A stretch of DNA of 64,000 nt from positions 372,001 to 436,000 of the forward strand of contig NZ_VAUA01000001.1 in the NCBI RefSeq assembly GCF_005771405.1, given 5' to 3'. Source of the stretch: Parasedimentitalea maritima. Lineage in GTDB: Bacteria > Pseudomonadota > Alphaproteobacteria > Rhodobacterales > Rhodobacteraceae. This document shows positions 7,248 through 16,833 of the stretch, one piece after another. The translations under genes and the position numbers were made by a program. Numbering within the stretch: position 1 is the stretch's first letter; every line of letters begins with the position of its first letter. The notes below the pieces were generated by a model. That model ran no database searches. It saw only the letters and a program-made list of their open reading frames with translations, and was not told the origin of the DNA.

Positions 7248-9095
7248 CTACAGCGGCAGTCGCAACCTGAGGAAACCGTCTGCGGTTGGCTCAGCCGGTG
7301 GGAGGCTCAGATGGTCCAACTCGCTTAGGTGAGACCGGGCTGCGGGGCCTGTAAAAGCGAGAACCTCGGTTCCGGGGAGGCTGGCCAATTGCCAAGGGGA
7401 GGTGGTTATGGCCAAAGGCTCAGCTGGTGGGGTGCTGTTCAGATAATCGTAGATCGCCAACTGTATCGGTCGCCGAGGCAGGGATATCTGTCGTGCCTGC
7501 TGCACCATATTGAAATTGCCACCACCACCAACGCGATAGCTGTTGACTGCAACCACGAACTGCTGGGTTTTATCCAATGGTCGCCCGTTCCAGGTGGCGT
7601 TGCGAATGCGGTGGGACTGGATATCAGCCAGCTGGCCTGAGGCATGAAAGCGGGGAGGGGCAGAAACATCTATCTGATAGTCGAGCCCATGTAAGACATC
7701 AAAGTGATGCCCGGCCCGATCTGGGTTGACCAGTGCAGTGTCACTGGTCCCGGGGGAAACCTGATTGAAAAGGCCCGCTGACATTTCAAGCCAATCCAGA
7801 ACCTGCGCCCCAGAAAGAACAACTGCGCGTAACTCGTTGGGGAATACATGCAGGTCCGCCACATGACGGCGACACAATGGCCCGGCGGCCACGTCGGTGT
7901 AATAATCCGGGCCGGAACGGGCGCCGTACTTGTTGGGAGACGCCGCTGACAGCAGAGGCAGATCTGCCTCGGCTCGATCCGAAAGTAACGGGCGAAGTGC
8001 TGCTGCCTGCGCGTTGGCTACCAGAGCCAGAGCCTGATCTGGCGCAAAAAAGGTAAAGTATGAGTGCAGTGCTTGCGGGCTGTGACCAACAGGCTGATCC
8101 ATCCGGGCACGGGTGGCGATATGATCCTTTGCAAGGGCGGTGGTGAGCACCGGATCTTCATCCACCAATGGTGTAAGCCGACCCCCGCTATCGCGCTGAG
8201 CAATGGCCCGTAACGCGCAGTCCCATCCTGCAAGCCGCCACCCGCCGGGGCCATGTTGCATTTGCAGGTCAATGACCCCCAAATGCGAACCAAATGCTCC
8301 GGGCATGACAACGGGTTTGGTGAAAACTGTTTCAGGATCGGGCAGGAGCAAGTGGGTATGACCACCGACCAAGGCGTCAATTTCATCAACAAGTGCCAGT
8401 GGTCGCAGAGCGTTTTCGCACCCCGGACCTGTATTGTGCCCCAGCCCGGTATGCGCCAGCGCAATGACCAGATCGCAACCCTCAGCGCGCAGGGTGGTTG
8501 CCGTTTGTCGTGCCGCCTGCACCATATCCGCAATCTGCACCCGTCCTTCGAGCAGGTGTGCATCCCATCGCAGTGTCTGCACAGGCAGCACCGATAACAG
8601 GCCGATTTTGATGGGCGGTGCCTTCGGCGCGTCTGGAATGTTGCGTTCGAGAATGGCTGAGCTGACAAATGGCAGCTGTGTTGTATCGTCTACCGCTGTC
8701 ATGTTTGAGCAGATCACCGGGCAGGGTGCAGTCTGCAGTGTTCGGCTCAGAGCTTCGATCCCGTAGTTGAAGTCATGGTTTCCAAGGCCAATCGCATCAT
8801 AGTCCAATACCTGAAACGCCCGCATCAAAGGATGCTGGGGCGCTGCGTCGGGCTGCTCTCCAAGTGGTGTGCCCTGTAGCCCGTCGCCATTGTCCAGCAA
8901 TAAGGTGGCCGCGCCCATGCTGACGGCTTCGGATCGGGCCTGGGAAATCAGACTGGCAGTACGTGACAGGCCAATGCCAGGGTTCGTTCGATCGCAATAA
9001 TAGTCATGCCCCAAAAGGTTCATATGCAGATCGGTTGTTGCCAGAACTCGCAATGAGACCGGCTGACTAGAGTTGGAGAGGTCACGTTCTGTCAC
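7248..9095 (-). CDS. cpdB: Bifunctional 2',3'-cyclic-nucleotide 2'-phosphodiesterase/3'-nucleotidase
   Basis: About 615 residues if started at GTG 9095. The family removes the 2' phosphate from cyclic nucleotides and then the 3' phosphate, normally in the periplasm. The metallophosphatase motifs are present in order: ATTDLHMNLLGHDYY, LLDNGDGLQGTP, GLGNHDFNYG, ALAHTGLG and VGGHTHLLLP. A 5'-nucleotidase C-terminal domain follows (SASPNKYGARSGPDYY, and the late VVAVNSYRVGGGGNF). With the chosen start there is no signal peptide. However, the frame stays open upstream and encodes a basic stretch followed by GIGLWAVCVNFFVIVAG, so a start near GTG 9308 with an export signal is possible. No clear ribosome-binding site decides between them. 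Confidence 0.85.
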   Translation of the reverse strand: MTERDLSNSSQPVSLRVLATTDLHMNLLGHDYYCDRTNPGIGLSRTASLISQARSEAVSMGAATLLLDNGDGLQGTPLGEQPDAAPQHPLMRAFQVLDYDAIGLGNHDFNYGIEALSRTLQTAPCPVICSNMTAVDDTTQLPFVSSAILERNIPDAPKAPPIKIGLLSVLPVQTLRWDAHLLEGRVQIADMVQAARQTATTLRAEGCDLVIALAHTGLGHNTGPGCENALRPLALVDEIDALVGGHTHLLLPDPETVFTKPVVMPGAFGSHLGVIDLQMQHGPGGWRLAGWDCALRAIAQRDSGGRLTPLVDEDPVLTTALAKDHIATRARMDQPVGHSPQALHSYFTFFAPDQALALVANAQAAALRPLLSDRAEADLPLLSAASPNKYGARSGPDYYTDVAAGPLCRRHVADLHVFPNELRAVVLSGAQVLDWLEMSAGLFNQVSPGTSDTALVNPDRAGHHFDVLHGLDYQIDVSAPPRFHASGQLADIQSHRIRNATWNGRPLDKTQQFVVAVNSYRVGGGGNFNMVQQARQISLPRRPIQLAIYDYLNSTPPAEPLAITTSPWQLASLPGTEVLAFTGPAARSHLSELDHLSLPPAEPTADGFLRLRLPL

Positions 9096-9407
9096 TGTTC
9101 GATGCGCCTGACGCCTGATTGTTCGCGGTGTCCTACTGGACGCCGTCCTTCCATGTGTTGAAACCAGTGATCCGGGGCTCTGCCCAGCCACAATTACAAA
9201 AAAGTTAACACAAACTGCCCATAGGCCAATCCCGAGATGCTTTTTCTCGCGGGTTCCGGCTTGGACTTTGATCTTAATGTGTGGCAGTCCATGTGCAAGG
9301 TGCGACACTGTTAGTGTTACGTTAAAAGTGCACATCTGGCAGAAATTTGGGCAAGTGAGCTGCCAAGAGGCGGTGCTGTCACTTGAGAATAGTCTAGGGA
9401 GCGCAAG
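9096..9407. other. Divergent intergenic region between cpdB and nudC
   Basis: About 310 bases between two divergent genes. It may contain the true 5' end of the phosphodiesterase gene on the minus strand (see that entry). A small dyad ACACT-GTT-AGTGT lies at about 9305-9317. I see no independent gene, RNA or strong promoter in it. Confidence 0.4.
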
Positions 9408-10391
9408 GTGAAGCGAGCAGAACAGGTGACCTTTGGCGGTGGAGGTCTGGATCGGGCTGCTCATTTGCGTGAAGATCCCAAAGCACTGGAAGCGGCCTGG
9501 GCTGATCCGCAGGCTGAGGTGATGTTGATATGGCAGGGTAAACCGCTATCCCGCCGCAGCGGGCGCGGATCGTCTCCGGATCAATTGGCAATGATCACAA
9601 CAGATCACCCCTTGGCGCAGGCACGCCAAAGCCAAGCAATTTTTCTGGGGCTGACACCGGAGGGTGCACCACAGTTTGCCTGTGATATGAGCGATTGGCA
9701 GCCTGATGCGCTGGATCAGGCCATGTTGGCCAGCTTTGCCGATGCCAGCGAGCAGCATCACCCCGACTTGCCGGTTGGTGACGTGTTTACTGAATTGCGC
9801 CGGATGATGGCGTTCCTGACGCCACTTGAGGCCGAGCTTGCAGCGACGGCCAAGGCCGTTCTGGCCTGGCACCACAGCCACCAGTTCTGTGCCCGCTGTG
9901 GTGCAGCCAGCGCGGTTGCTCAGGCTGGGTGGCAACGCAATTGCCCAGACTGCAACGCCTCGCATTTTCCACGCACGGATCCGGTGGTGATCATGTTGAT
10001 CACACATGGGGATTCGGTGCTGATGGGGCGATCACCGGGTTGGCCCGAGGGGATGTATTCGCTACTGGCAGGCTTTGTTGAGCCTGGCGAAACCCTGGAA
10101 GCCGCCGTGCGCCGTGAAGTGTTTGAAGAAGCAGGCGTACGAGTGGGGGCTGTCAGTTATCTGTCTAGTCAGCCCTGGCCGTTTCCAATGTCGTTGATGT
10201 TCGGCTGCGCGGGTAGTGCGCTGGAGCGCGAATTAACCATCGATACCACAGAGATTGAGGATGCGCTCTGGGTCAGTCGCGCTGATATGATGATGGTGTT
10301 TGCCGGCGAGCATCCCAGAATCAGTGCGGCCCGAAAAGGTTCAATTGCGCATTTCTTGTTACAGAACTGGCTTGCGGATAGGCTGGATTGA
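9408..10391 (+). CDS. nudC: NAD(+)/NADH diphosphatase (NudC-type Nudix hydrolase)
   Basis: 327 residues. NudC splits NADH to NMNH and AMP and can also remove NAD caps from RNA. The order is as expected: an N-terminal NUDIX-like domain, a four-cysteine zinc ribbon (CARCGAAS, then CPDC), and the Nudix box GFVEPGETLEAAVRREVFEE within GX5EX7REUXEEXGU, followed by the NudC-specific SQPWPFPMSLM motif. The start is GTG at 9408. It is followed after 58 bases by an SRPBCC gene, probably with its own translation signals. Confidence 0.95.
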   Translation: MKRAEQVTFGGGGLDRAAHLREDPKALEAAWADPQAEVMLIWQGKPLSRRSGRGSSPDQLAMITTDHPLAQARQSQAIFLGLTPEGAPQFACDMSDWQPDALDQAMLASFADASEQHHPDLPVGDVFTELRRMMAFLTPLEAELAATAKAVLAWHHSHQFCARCGAASAVAQAGWQRNCPDCNASHFPRTDPVVIMLITHGDSVLMGRSPGWPEGMYSLLAGFVEPGETLEAAVRREVFEEAGVRVGAVSYLSSQPWPFPMSLMFGCAGSALERELTIDTTEIEDALWVSRADMMMVFAGEHPRISAARKGSIAHFLLQNWLADRLD

Positions 10392-10449
10392 GACGAATAA
10401 GAACGTCACATTCGAAAGTTGTGATGAAAATTAAATTGATGGGGACACC

Positions 10450-10917
10450 ATGAAATTTGTGAGCAAGGAAGACATCGAGGCTCCCATTGCCGAGGTTTTT
10501 GCCGTTCTCAGTGAATTTGAAAACTTTGAACGCTCGGCTATTCGTCGCGGGGTTGAAGTGCAGCGCATGGGCGATGTCGCGGCTCCGGCCAGTGGGCTTG
10601 GCTGGGATGTGCAGTTTATGTACCGCGGCAAGAGCCGTGATTTACACCTGAAGCTGGCCGAGTACGAGCCGGTGACTGGAATGCGCTTATCCGCAGAAGG
10701 GGGCGGGATCGAAGGTGGACTGGACGTGGAGCTGCTGGCCTTGTCTCCGCGTCGCACCCGGATGGTGGTTGTTCTGGAGCTAAAGCCGAGAACTCTTTCC
10801 GGGCGGTTACTGGTGCAATCACTGAAGCTGGCCAAAAGCAAGCTGACCAAGCGCTACAAGTTGCGCGTCGCGGAATTTGCCAAACTGACCGAAGAGCGGC
10901 TGAGCCGGACAGCCTGA
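10450..10917 (+). CDS. SRPBCC family protein
   Basis: 155 residues with the START/Bet v1-like layout: MKFVSKEDIEAPIAEVFAVL (strand and first helix), antiparallel strands, and a long C-terminal helix rich in Lys, Leu and Arg (SLKLAKSKLTKRYKLRVAEF). These folds bind hydrophobic ligands, but nothing here identifies one. It follows nudC on the same strand and ends just before a pair of inverted REP hairpins that separate it from the convergent pheA gene. Confidence 0.8.
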   Translation: MKFVSKEDIEAPIAEVFAVLSEFENFERSAIRRGVEVQRMGDVAAPASGLGWDVQFMYRGKSRDLHLKLAEYEPVTGMRLSAEGGGIEGGLDVELLALSPRRTRMVVVLELKPRTLSGRLLVQSLKLAKSKLTKRYKLRVAEFAKLTEERLSRTA

Positions 10918-10922
10918 AAAAT

Positions 10923-10995
10923 GTAGGGTGCGTGCTGGCACGCACCTTTACACAAAAGGCGGTGCAGGGCAGGTGCGTGCCAGCACACACCCTAC
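10923..10995. repeat. Inverted pair of REP hairpins (REPIN-like)
   Basis: Copy one (10923-10946, plus orientation) is GTAG followed by the perfect stem GGTGCGTGC-TG-GCACGCACC. Copy two (10972-10995, minus orientation) is the same element with one G-T difference in the stem. The spacer is 25 bases. The 5' GTAG next to a palindrome is the known signature of REP elements mobilised by RAYT transposases, and a degenerate RAYT with matching REPs lies at 37.3-37.9 kb. The pair sits between the convergent 3' ends of the SRPBCC gene and pheA and might also serve as a terminator. Confidence 0.85.
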
Positions 10996-11009
10996 ACAAA
11001 CTTTGATCG

Positions 11010-11843
11010 TTAGAATCTGCCGTTGTCGGCTGGAAACACGCCAAGGATTTCGATGTTGGTTGTGAAATATGCCAACTCATCCAGCGCCAGCTGGACATTT
11101 GGATCGTCGGGGTGACCATCGATGTCGGCATAAAACTGTGTGGCGGTAAAGGAGCCGTCGACCATGTAGCTTTCCAGTTTGGTCATGTTGACGCCATTGG
11201 TGGCAAAGCCGCCCATCGCTTTGTATAGCGCTGCTGGGATGTTGCGGACCTGAAACACAAAACTGGTGATCATGCCATGCGCGCCACGCCGACTGGTGTC
11301 GAGTTCGGGTGACATGATCACAAAGCGCGTTGTATTGTTGCCTTCGTCTTCGATATGGCGGGCCATCACGTTCAGCCCATAAATGTCACCGGCCAGTTCG
11401 CTGGCCAGAGCGGCGTGGTGAATGTCACCACGTTCAGCGACTTCGCGCGCGGCGCGGGCATTGTCGGGGCTGACCCGACCGCGAATACTGTGTTCGCGCA
11501 GAAAGCTGGCGCACTGCGGCAGAAGCACCAGATGCGAATGTGCTTCTTGTACGTCTTCCAAGGTTGCCCCCGGTACCACCAGCAGATTGATATGAACGCG
11601 AACAAAGGCCTCGTCGACGATATGCAGCCCGCTATGCGGTAGTAAACGGTGGATATCAGCGACCCGTCCATAGGTCGAATTTTCAACCGGTAGCATCGCC
11701 TGATCAGCGTTCCCACCGCGGACGGCATCGATGGCATCCTCAAATGTACGGCAAGGCAGCACCTCAAATCCGGGCCGCGCATTGCGGCAGGCCTCGTGAC
11801 TATAGGAGCCCAGCTCCCCCTGAATGGCAATTTTCCGGGTCAT
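11010..11843 (-). CDS. pheA: Prephenate dehydratase
   Basis: 277 residues. Converts prephenate to phenylpyruvate in phenylalanine biosynthesis. The catalytic PDT domain occupies about residues 4-180 with GELGSYSHEA, LPVENSTYGRV and the catalytic TTRF motif in NNTTRFVIM. The last 80 residues are the ACT regulatory domain, with the Phe-binding segment in NMTKLESYMVDGSFT. There is no fused chorismate mutase, as is usual in this group. It starts at ATG 11843 and is divergent from the cytochrome c gene. Confidence 0.95.
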   Translation of the reverse strand: MTRKIAIQGELGSYSHEACRNARPGFEVLPCRTFEDAIDAVRGGNADQAMLPVENSTYGRVADIHRLLPHSGLHIVDEAFVRVHINLLVVPGATLEDVQEAHSHLVLLPQCASFLREHSIRGRVSPDNARAAREVAERGDIHHAALASELAGDIYGLNVMARHIEDEGNNTTRFVIMSPELDTSRRGAHGMITSFVFQVRNIPAALYKAMGGFATNGVNMTKLESYMVDGSFTATQFYADIDGHPDDPNVQLALDELAYFTTNIEILGVFPADNGRF

Positions 11844-11962
11844 TTGTGCGACTTCCGTGCAAAAGATCTTTAAAAGGGCATTTCGTCGCGTTGTCTATAC
11901 CTTGCCAGTTGCCGGGGGAAGCCTTAGACACCCCCTCAGTTATAGAAAATGGACTCGCGATC

Positions 11963-12466
11963 ATGTTTGACACGATGACCCTTACCAAAGCGGCTGCAGG
12001 ACTCTGTGGCGCGTTCCTGGTTCTCCTTTTGGGCAAATGGGCTGCAGAAGAAATTTATCATATGGATAGCCACGGCGAGGCGTCCTATGTGATTGAGCTG
12101 GAAGAGGCAGGTGAACAAGAAGAAGTGGCGGAGGTCAACTTTGAGGAGTTGATGGCTGCGGCTGACGTTGGCAAAGGCGCCAAAGTCTTCAAGAAATGTT
12201 CCGCTTGTCACAAACTGGAAGATGGCGTTAACGCCACCGGTCCGTACCTGTATGGTGTGGTTGACCGCGCGGTTGGCGGAGCTGCAGGGTTTGGATACTC
12301 AGCTGCAATGGCTGGCTTTGGCGGTGATTGGACCGTCGAACGTCTGGACGCTTTCCTGGCCAAACCAAAAAGCTATGTGTCCGGGACAACAATGGGTTTC
12401 TCGGGCCTGAAAAAACAGAGCGACCGGGTCAACCTGATCGCTTATCTGGACAGCCTGGACGGTTAA
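11963..12466 (+). CDS. cycM: Membrane-anchored cytochrome c552 / cytochrome c-y type
   Basis: 167 residues. An uncleaved N-terminal membrane helix (AAAGLCGAFLVLLLGKWAA) is followed by an acidic linker of about 45 residues and a class I cytochrome c domain. The haem site is CSACH in FKKCSACHKLEDG and the probable axial Met is in SGTTMGFSGLK. This is the layout of cytochrome c-y/c552, which carries electrons from the bc1 complex to terminal oxidases while tethered to the membrane. ATG 11963 was chosen because it gives the anchor directly; the frame is open further upstream. A strong terminator follows. Confidence 0.93.
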   Translation: MFDTMTLTKAAAGLCGAFLVLLLGKWAAEEIYHMDSHGEASYVIELEEAGEQEEVAEVNFEELMAAADVGKGAKVFKKCSACHKLEDGVNATGPYLYGVVDRAVGGAAGFGYSAAMAGFGGDWTVERLDAFLAKPKSYVSGTTMGFSGLKKQSDRVNLIAYLDSLDG

Positions 12467-12495
12467 GCCGTTCTGTCTTTCAGGACTTTAAGATC

Positions 12496-12535
12496 AAAGG
12501 GCCGCTGCTTTTGCTGCGGCCCTTTTCTATTTTTT
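12496..12535 (+). terminator. Rho-independent terminator after the cytochrome c gene
   Basis: A 10-bp stem, AAAGGGCCGC paired with GCGGCCCTTT, encloses a 10-base loop and is followed by TTCTATTTTTT. It starts 30 bases after the stop codon of the cytochrome gene. Confidence 0.9.
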
Positions 12536-12714
12536 GCTTGAATTTGGCAGGCAATTTGCAGCGCTTTTCCGCGCAGAGCGTTTAAATTCATTCGTCAATT
12601 GCGGTTGCTGCGGGAAAAAATCACGTTATTTCAACTTGAAAGTTACCACGCCCGGCCTTTAGCTTAACCGGGACAGGCCCGATCAAAAAGACGCGGGCAT
12701 GGGAGGATTAGCAG

Positions 12715-14628
12715 ATGAGCACACCCCGTAGCGTTGTACGAGCCCGCGTGATTGACAATAGGGCGCGACAGCGGGCCCTGAGTGTGATGGTCATGGGGCT
12801 GATATTGGCTCTGGGGTTTGCCAGTTTCTTGCAAGCTGAAGAGAAAATCATCACCAGCCATGGGTTTTCCGAATTTGGTGATTTGAAGTACCCGGCAGGA
12901 TTTGAACATTTCGATTATGTGAACCCAGATGCACCTCGCGGTGGCCAATTATCATATGGGGCGCAGGGGACCTTCGACAGCTTTAATCCCTACACCCGCA
13001 AAGGGCGTGGTGCTGCGCGCTCGACCGAGCATTTTGAATCACTGTTGACGCCATCCTATGATGAAGCGGCTTCATACTATGGGTTGGTGGCGGAAAGCCT
13101 AGAGTACCCTGAAAGCCAGGATTGGGTCATTTTTAATATGCGCCCAGAGGCGGTATTCTCTGACGGTTCCCCGGTCACCGCCGATGATGTGGTATTCTCG
13201 CATAATCTGCTGCTGGACCAAGGTTTGAAATCCTATGCCGATGCAGTGCGTAAACGTATCCCCAAGGCCGAGGCATTGGGCCCGCATCGGGTGAAATTCT
13301 ATTTTTCCCCCGATTTTCCCAAACGAGCGATGATTTCGCAGGTTGGTGGAACGCCGATTTATTCTAAGGCCTGGTTTGAGGCTGATCCTGAAAACCGTCG
13401 TTTGGATGAGCCGCGACTGGACCCAGGTATTGGGTCGGGTCCCTATATGCTGGACAGCTATGACATCAACCGGCGTGTGGTCTATAAGCGGAACCCGGAC
13501 TATTGGGGCGACAACATCAATGTGAATGTCGGTCGCCACAACTATGACAGTATCCGCATCGAATATTTCACCGATTCCGTCGCGGCGATGGAAGGGTTCA
13601 AATCCGGGGCTTTTACTCTGCGCCAGGAAAACAACTCCAAGAGCTGGGCGACAGCCTATGACTTCCCTGCGTTGCACGCTGGCAATGTTGTAAAAGGTGA
13701 TTTCTTTGACGGTGACGTGCCGGGTGCAAGTGGCTTTGTGTTCAATCTGGATCGGCCGCAGTTTCAGGACATTCAAGTGCGGGCGGCAATGCAGCTGGCC
13801 TATAATTTTGAATGGACCAACGAAAGCCTGCAGTATGGGCTGTTCCAGCAGCGCCATTCGTTTTGGCAGGGGAGTGAGCTTCAGGCCACAGGAGTGCCAG
13901 AAGGTCGCGAGTTGGAAGTGTTGCAGAGTTTAGGTGATGCTCTCGACCCGGCGATCTTGACTGAGGAGGCTATCACCGCCCATGAATCCAGCTCCAAACG
14001 TCAGAATGATCGTCGCAATATACGGAAAGCCATGAAGTTGTTGGATGCTGCAGGGTGGGCTGTTGGGGATGATGGAATTCGCCGCAATGCGGATGGCCAG
14101 ACCCTGTCAGTTGAATTCCTATCGGATCAGCCAACGCTAGACCGGATCATTCAGCCTTATGTCGACAATCTGGTCGTTATGGGTGTCGATGCTAAATACA
14201 ACCGGATCGACAATGCGCAGTTTACTGCACGGCGACGTGACCGTGATTTTGACATGATGGTGGCGGGCTATCGAAATTCCTTGCAACCCTCGACAGGATT
14301 GTATCAGAAATTCGGTGAAGAGGCGGCGTCCTACTCCCTGTTCAACCCAACTGGTGTGCATGGTCCTGATATCGAGCCGCTAATCGACAACATTGTCCAA
14401 GCAAAAACCACTGAAGAGCTATATGCAAATGTGCGGGCGCTGGACCGGGTATTGTTGTCCAAGCGGATCATGGTTCCGACTTGGTATCTGGGCAAATACT
14501 GGGTGGCCTATTGGGACATGTATAGCTTCCCGGACAATCTGCCACCGTATGCGCTGGGCTTTGATGACCTGTGGTGGATCGACGAGGACCGTGCAGCGGC
14601 GTTGATTACCTCTGGCGTGTTGCGGTAG
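12715..14628 (+). CDS. yejA: Peptide ABC transporter substrate-binding protein, YejA type
   Basis: 637 residues, SBP family 5. A signal sequence of the Sec type (about residues 20-41, LSVMVMGLILALGFASFLQA) leads to a mature protein beginning EEKIITSHGFSEFGDLKYP, a hallmark of YejA-like proteins. Downstream are the family motifs FDSFNPYT, FNMRPEAVFSDGSPVTADDV and FVFNLDRPQFQDIQVRAAM. GGAGG lies nine bases before ATG 12715. It is the first gene of a tightly spaced yejABEF-like operon, whose products in enterobacteria import peptides including microcin C. The substrate here is inferred, not seen. Confidence 0.92.
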   Translation: MSTPRSVVRARVIDNRARQRALSVMVMGLILALGFASFLQAEEKIITSHGFSEFGDLKYPAGFEHFDYVNPDAPRGGQLSYGAQGTFDSFNPYTRKGRGAARSTEHFESLLTPSYDEAASYYGLVAESLEYPESQDWVIFNMRPEAVFSDGSPVTADDVVFSHNLLLDQGLKSYADAVRKRIPKAEALGPHRVKFYFSPDFPKRAMISQVGGTPIYSKAWFEADPENRRLDEPRLDPGIGSGPYMLDSYDINRRVVYKRNPDYWGDNINVNVGRHNYDSIRIEYFTDSVAAMEGFKSGAFTLRQENNSKSWATAYDFPALHAGNVVKGDFFDGDVPGASGFVFNLDRPQFQDIQVRAAMQLAYNFEWTNESLQYGLFQQRHSFWQGSELQATGVPEGRELEVLQSLGDALDPAILTEEAITAHESSSKRQNDRRNIRKAMKLLDAAGWAVGDDGIRRNADGQTLSVEFLSDQPTLDRIIQPYVDNLVVMGVDAKYNRIDNAQFTARRRDRDFDMMVAGYRNSLQPSTGLYQKFGEEAASYSLFNPTGVHGPDIEPLIDNIVQAKTTEELYANVRALDRVLLSKRIMVPTWYLGKYWVAYWDMYSFPDNLPPYALGFDDLWWIDEDRAAALITSGVLR

Positions 14629-14637
14629 GGGCCGGTC

Positions 14638-15723
14638 ATGGCTGCCTATATCCTCCGCCGTTTTCTGCTGGTGATTCCAACTTTGCTGGGGATCTTGGTG
14701 ATCAACTTTGCTCTGGTGCAATTTGTTCCGGGAGGACCCGTCGAACAGCGCATTGCCGAGATGCAGGGCGGGGGTGATGTGTTCGAAGGGTTTGCCGGCG
14801 GTGGTTCTGATGTTGAAGGAATGCGGGAAAGCGGAAGCGATGATTACCTCGGATCACGTGGCTTGCCTGAAGAACTGATCAAAGAATTGGAAGTCATGTA
14901 TGGGTTGGATAAGCCGCCATTGCAGCGGTTTTTTCTGATGCTAGGAAATTACGCGCGCTTGGATTTCGGCGAGAGCTATTTCCGCAAGATCAGCGTGTTG
15001 GACTTGGTGCTGGAAAAAATGCCAGTGTCCATTTCGCTCGGGTTGTGGTCAACGCTGATCGCCTATTTGATTTCAATCCCGCTGGGCATCCGTAAGGCAA
15101 TCCACGACGGTAGCCGCTTTGATACATGGACCAGTGCTGCGATTATTGCTGCCTACTCCATACCCGGCTTTCTGTTCGCCATCTTGTTGTTGGTGTTGTT
15201 TGCCGGGGGATCGTATTGGCAGATTTTCCCTTTGCGCGGATTAACTTCGGACAATTGGGAAAACCTGAGTACTTATGGCAAGATCGTAGACTACGCCTGG
15301 CACATTGCGCTGCCGGTGGCGGCTTCGTCGACAGCAGCCTTTGCAACGCTGACCCTTTTGACCAAAAACTCGTTTCTGGATGAGATCAAGAAGCAGTATG
15401 TGATCACGGCACGGGCCAAGGGACTAAGCGAGAACAAGGTTCTATATGGCCATGTGTTCCGTAATGCGATGTTGATTGTGATTGCCGGCTTCCCTGCTGT
15501 TTTTGTCAGTGTGTTTTTTGGCGGGTCGATCATCATCGAAACCATCTTCTCGCTTGATGGTCTGGGGCGTTTGGGGTTCGAGGCAGCGGTGCAACGAGAC
15601 TATCCTGTTATCTTTGGCACGTTGTTTGTCTTTGGCATTTTGGGGCTGGTTGTGGGGATCATTTCCGATCTGATGTATGTGGTGGTTGATCCGCGCATCG
15701 ATTTTGAAAAGCGGGAGGGATAA
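14638..15723 (+). CDS. yejB: Peptide ABC transporter permease, YejB type
   Basis: 361 residues, binding-protein-dependent inner-membrane component. The N-terminal helix starts at once ([20 protein letters not shown]), followed by the long periplasmic insertion characteristic of YejB, which contains [15 protein letters not shown]. Several membrane helices follow, with the EAA loop in [25 protein letters not shown]. It begins nine bases after yejA ends and is separated from yejE by three bases, so the genes are cotranscribed. Confidence 0.94.
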   Translation: MAAYILRRFLLVIPTLLGILVINFALVQFVPGGPVEQRIAEMQGGGDVFEGFAGGGSDVEGMRESGSDDYLGSRGLPEELIKELEVMYGLDKPPLQRFFLMLGNYARLDFGESYFRKISVLDLVLEKMPVSISLGLWSTLIAYLISIPLGIRKAIHDGSRFDTWTSAAIIAAYSIPGFLFAILLLVLFAGGSYWQIFPLRGLTSDNWENLSTYGKIVDYAWHIALPVAASSTAAFATLTLLTKNSFLDEIKKQYVITARAKGLSENKVLYGHVFRNAMLIVIAGFPAVFVSVFFGGSIIIETIFSLDGLGRLGFEAAVQRDYPVIFGTLFVFGILGLVVGIISDLMYVVVDPRIDFEKREG

Positions 15724-15726
15724 CAA

Positions 15727-16833
15727 ATGGCTATGTCTCCACTCAATCAGCGTCGCTGGCGCAACTTTCGCCGCAACGGGCGCGCGTTTTGGTCATTGAT
15801 CATTTTTTCTGTGTTGTTTGGCTTGTCATTGTTTGCAGAGTTCATAGCCAACAATAAACCGATCTTGGTTAGCTATCGCGGCGAAATCTACGCACCTGTG
15901 TTCAACTTCTATCCCGAAACCGCCTTTGGAGGGGATTTCCAAACCGAAGCGATCTATCGCGATCCCGAGGTTGAATGCCTAATCCAATCTGGTGGAATAG
16001 AGGACTGTTTTGATGATCCTGAGGGCATTATCGAACAAATCCAGTCGGGAGAGTATGAGGCAGAAGGCTTTGACAAGGGTTGGACCCTCTGGCCGTTGAT
16101 CCGGTATTCTTACAACACCACCGTGGACCGCCCCGGTGCAGCGCCACTGCCACCAAATTCGCAAAACTGGTTGGGCACCGACGACACCAAACGCGATGTG
16201 TTAGCACGGGTGATCCATGGGTTCCGGCTGTCGATCGTCTTTACCTTGATTGTCACCAGTATTTCCAGCGTGATCGGCATCATTGCCGGTGCGGTACAGG
16301 GGTACTTTGGGGGCTGGATTGATCTGGTGTTCCAGCGGATCATCGAAATCTGGTCAGGGACGCCGCAGCTCTATGTGATCATCATCCTGTTTGCCATTCT
16401 TGGCCGCAGCTTTTGGCTGCTTGTCGGGTTGATGATCCTGTTCGGCTGGATGGGCTTGGTGGGCGTCGTGCGTGCCGAATTCCTGCGGGCGCGAAATCTG
16501 GAGTATGTTCGCGCCGCTAAGGCGCTGGGTGTGAGCAATCTGACCATCATGTTTCGCCATATGCTGCCCAACGCTATGGTCGCGACGCTGACATTTATGC
16601 CATTTATTATCACTGGCACAATTGGAAGCTTGGCAGGTCTGGATTTCCTCGGATTTGGCCTGCCTGCGTCTGCGCCATCACTGGGTGAGTTGACCTTGCA
16701 GGCGAAACAGAACCTCGAGGCGCCTTGGCTGGCGTTCACTGCGTTTGTCACCTTTGCCATCATGCTGTCGCTGCTGGTCTTCATTTTCGAAGGCGTGCGC
16801 GATGCATTTGATCCCAGAAAGACCTTCTCATGA
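15727..16833 (+). CDS. yejE: Peptide ABC transporter permease, YejE type
   Basis: 368 residues. The N-terminus has NQRRWRNFRRNGRAFWSL, the basic lead of YejE proteins, then one membrane helix and a large periplasmic segment (about residues 38-145). The permease core follows with the EAA motif in YVRAAKALGVSNLTIMFRHM. Together with YejB it forms the translocation channel. Its stop codon overlaps the ATG of yejF by four bases (ATGA), showing translational coupling. Confidence 0.94.
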   Translation: MAMSPLNQRRWRNFRRNGRAFWSLIIFSVLFGLSLFAEFIANNKPILVSYRGEIYAPVFNFYPETAFGGDFQTEAIYRDPEVECLIQSGGIEDCFDDPEGIIEQIQSGEYEAEGFDKGWTLWPLIRYSYNTTVDRPGAAPLPPNSQNWLGTDDTKRDVLARVIHGFRLSIVFTLIVTSISSVIGIIAGAVQGYFGGWIDLVFQRIIEIWSGTPQLYVIIILFAILGRSFWLLVGLMILFGWMGLVGVVRAEFLRARNLEYVRAAKALGVSNLTIMFRHMLPNAMVATLTFMPFIITGTIGSLAGLDFLGFGLPASAPSLGELTLQAKQNLEAPWLAFTAFVTFAIMLSLLVFIFEGVRDAFDPRKTFS

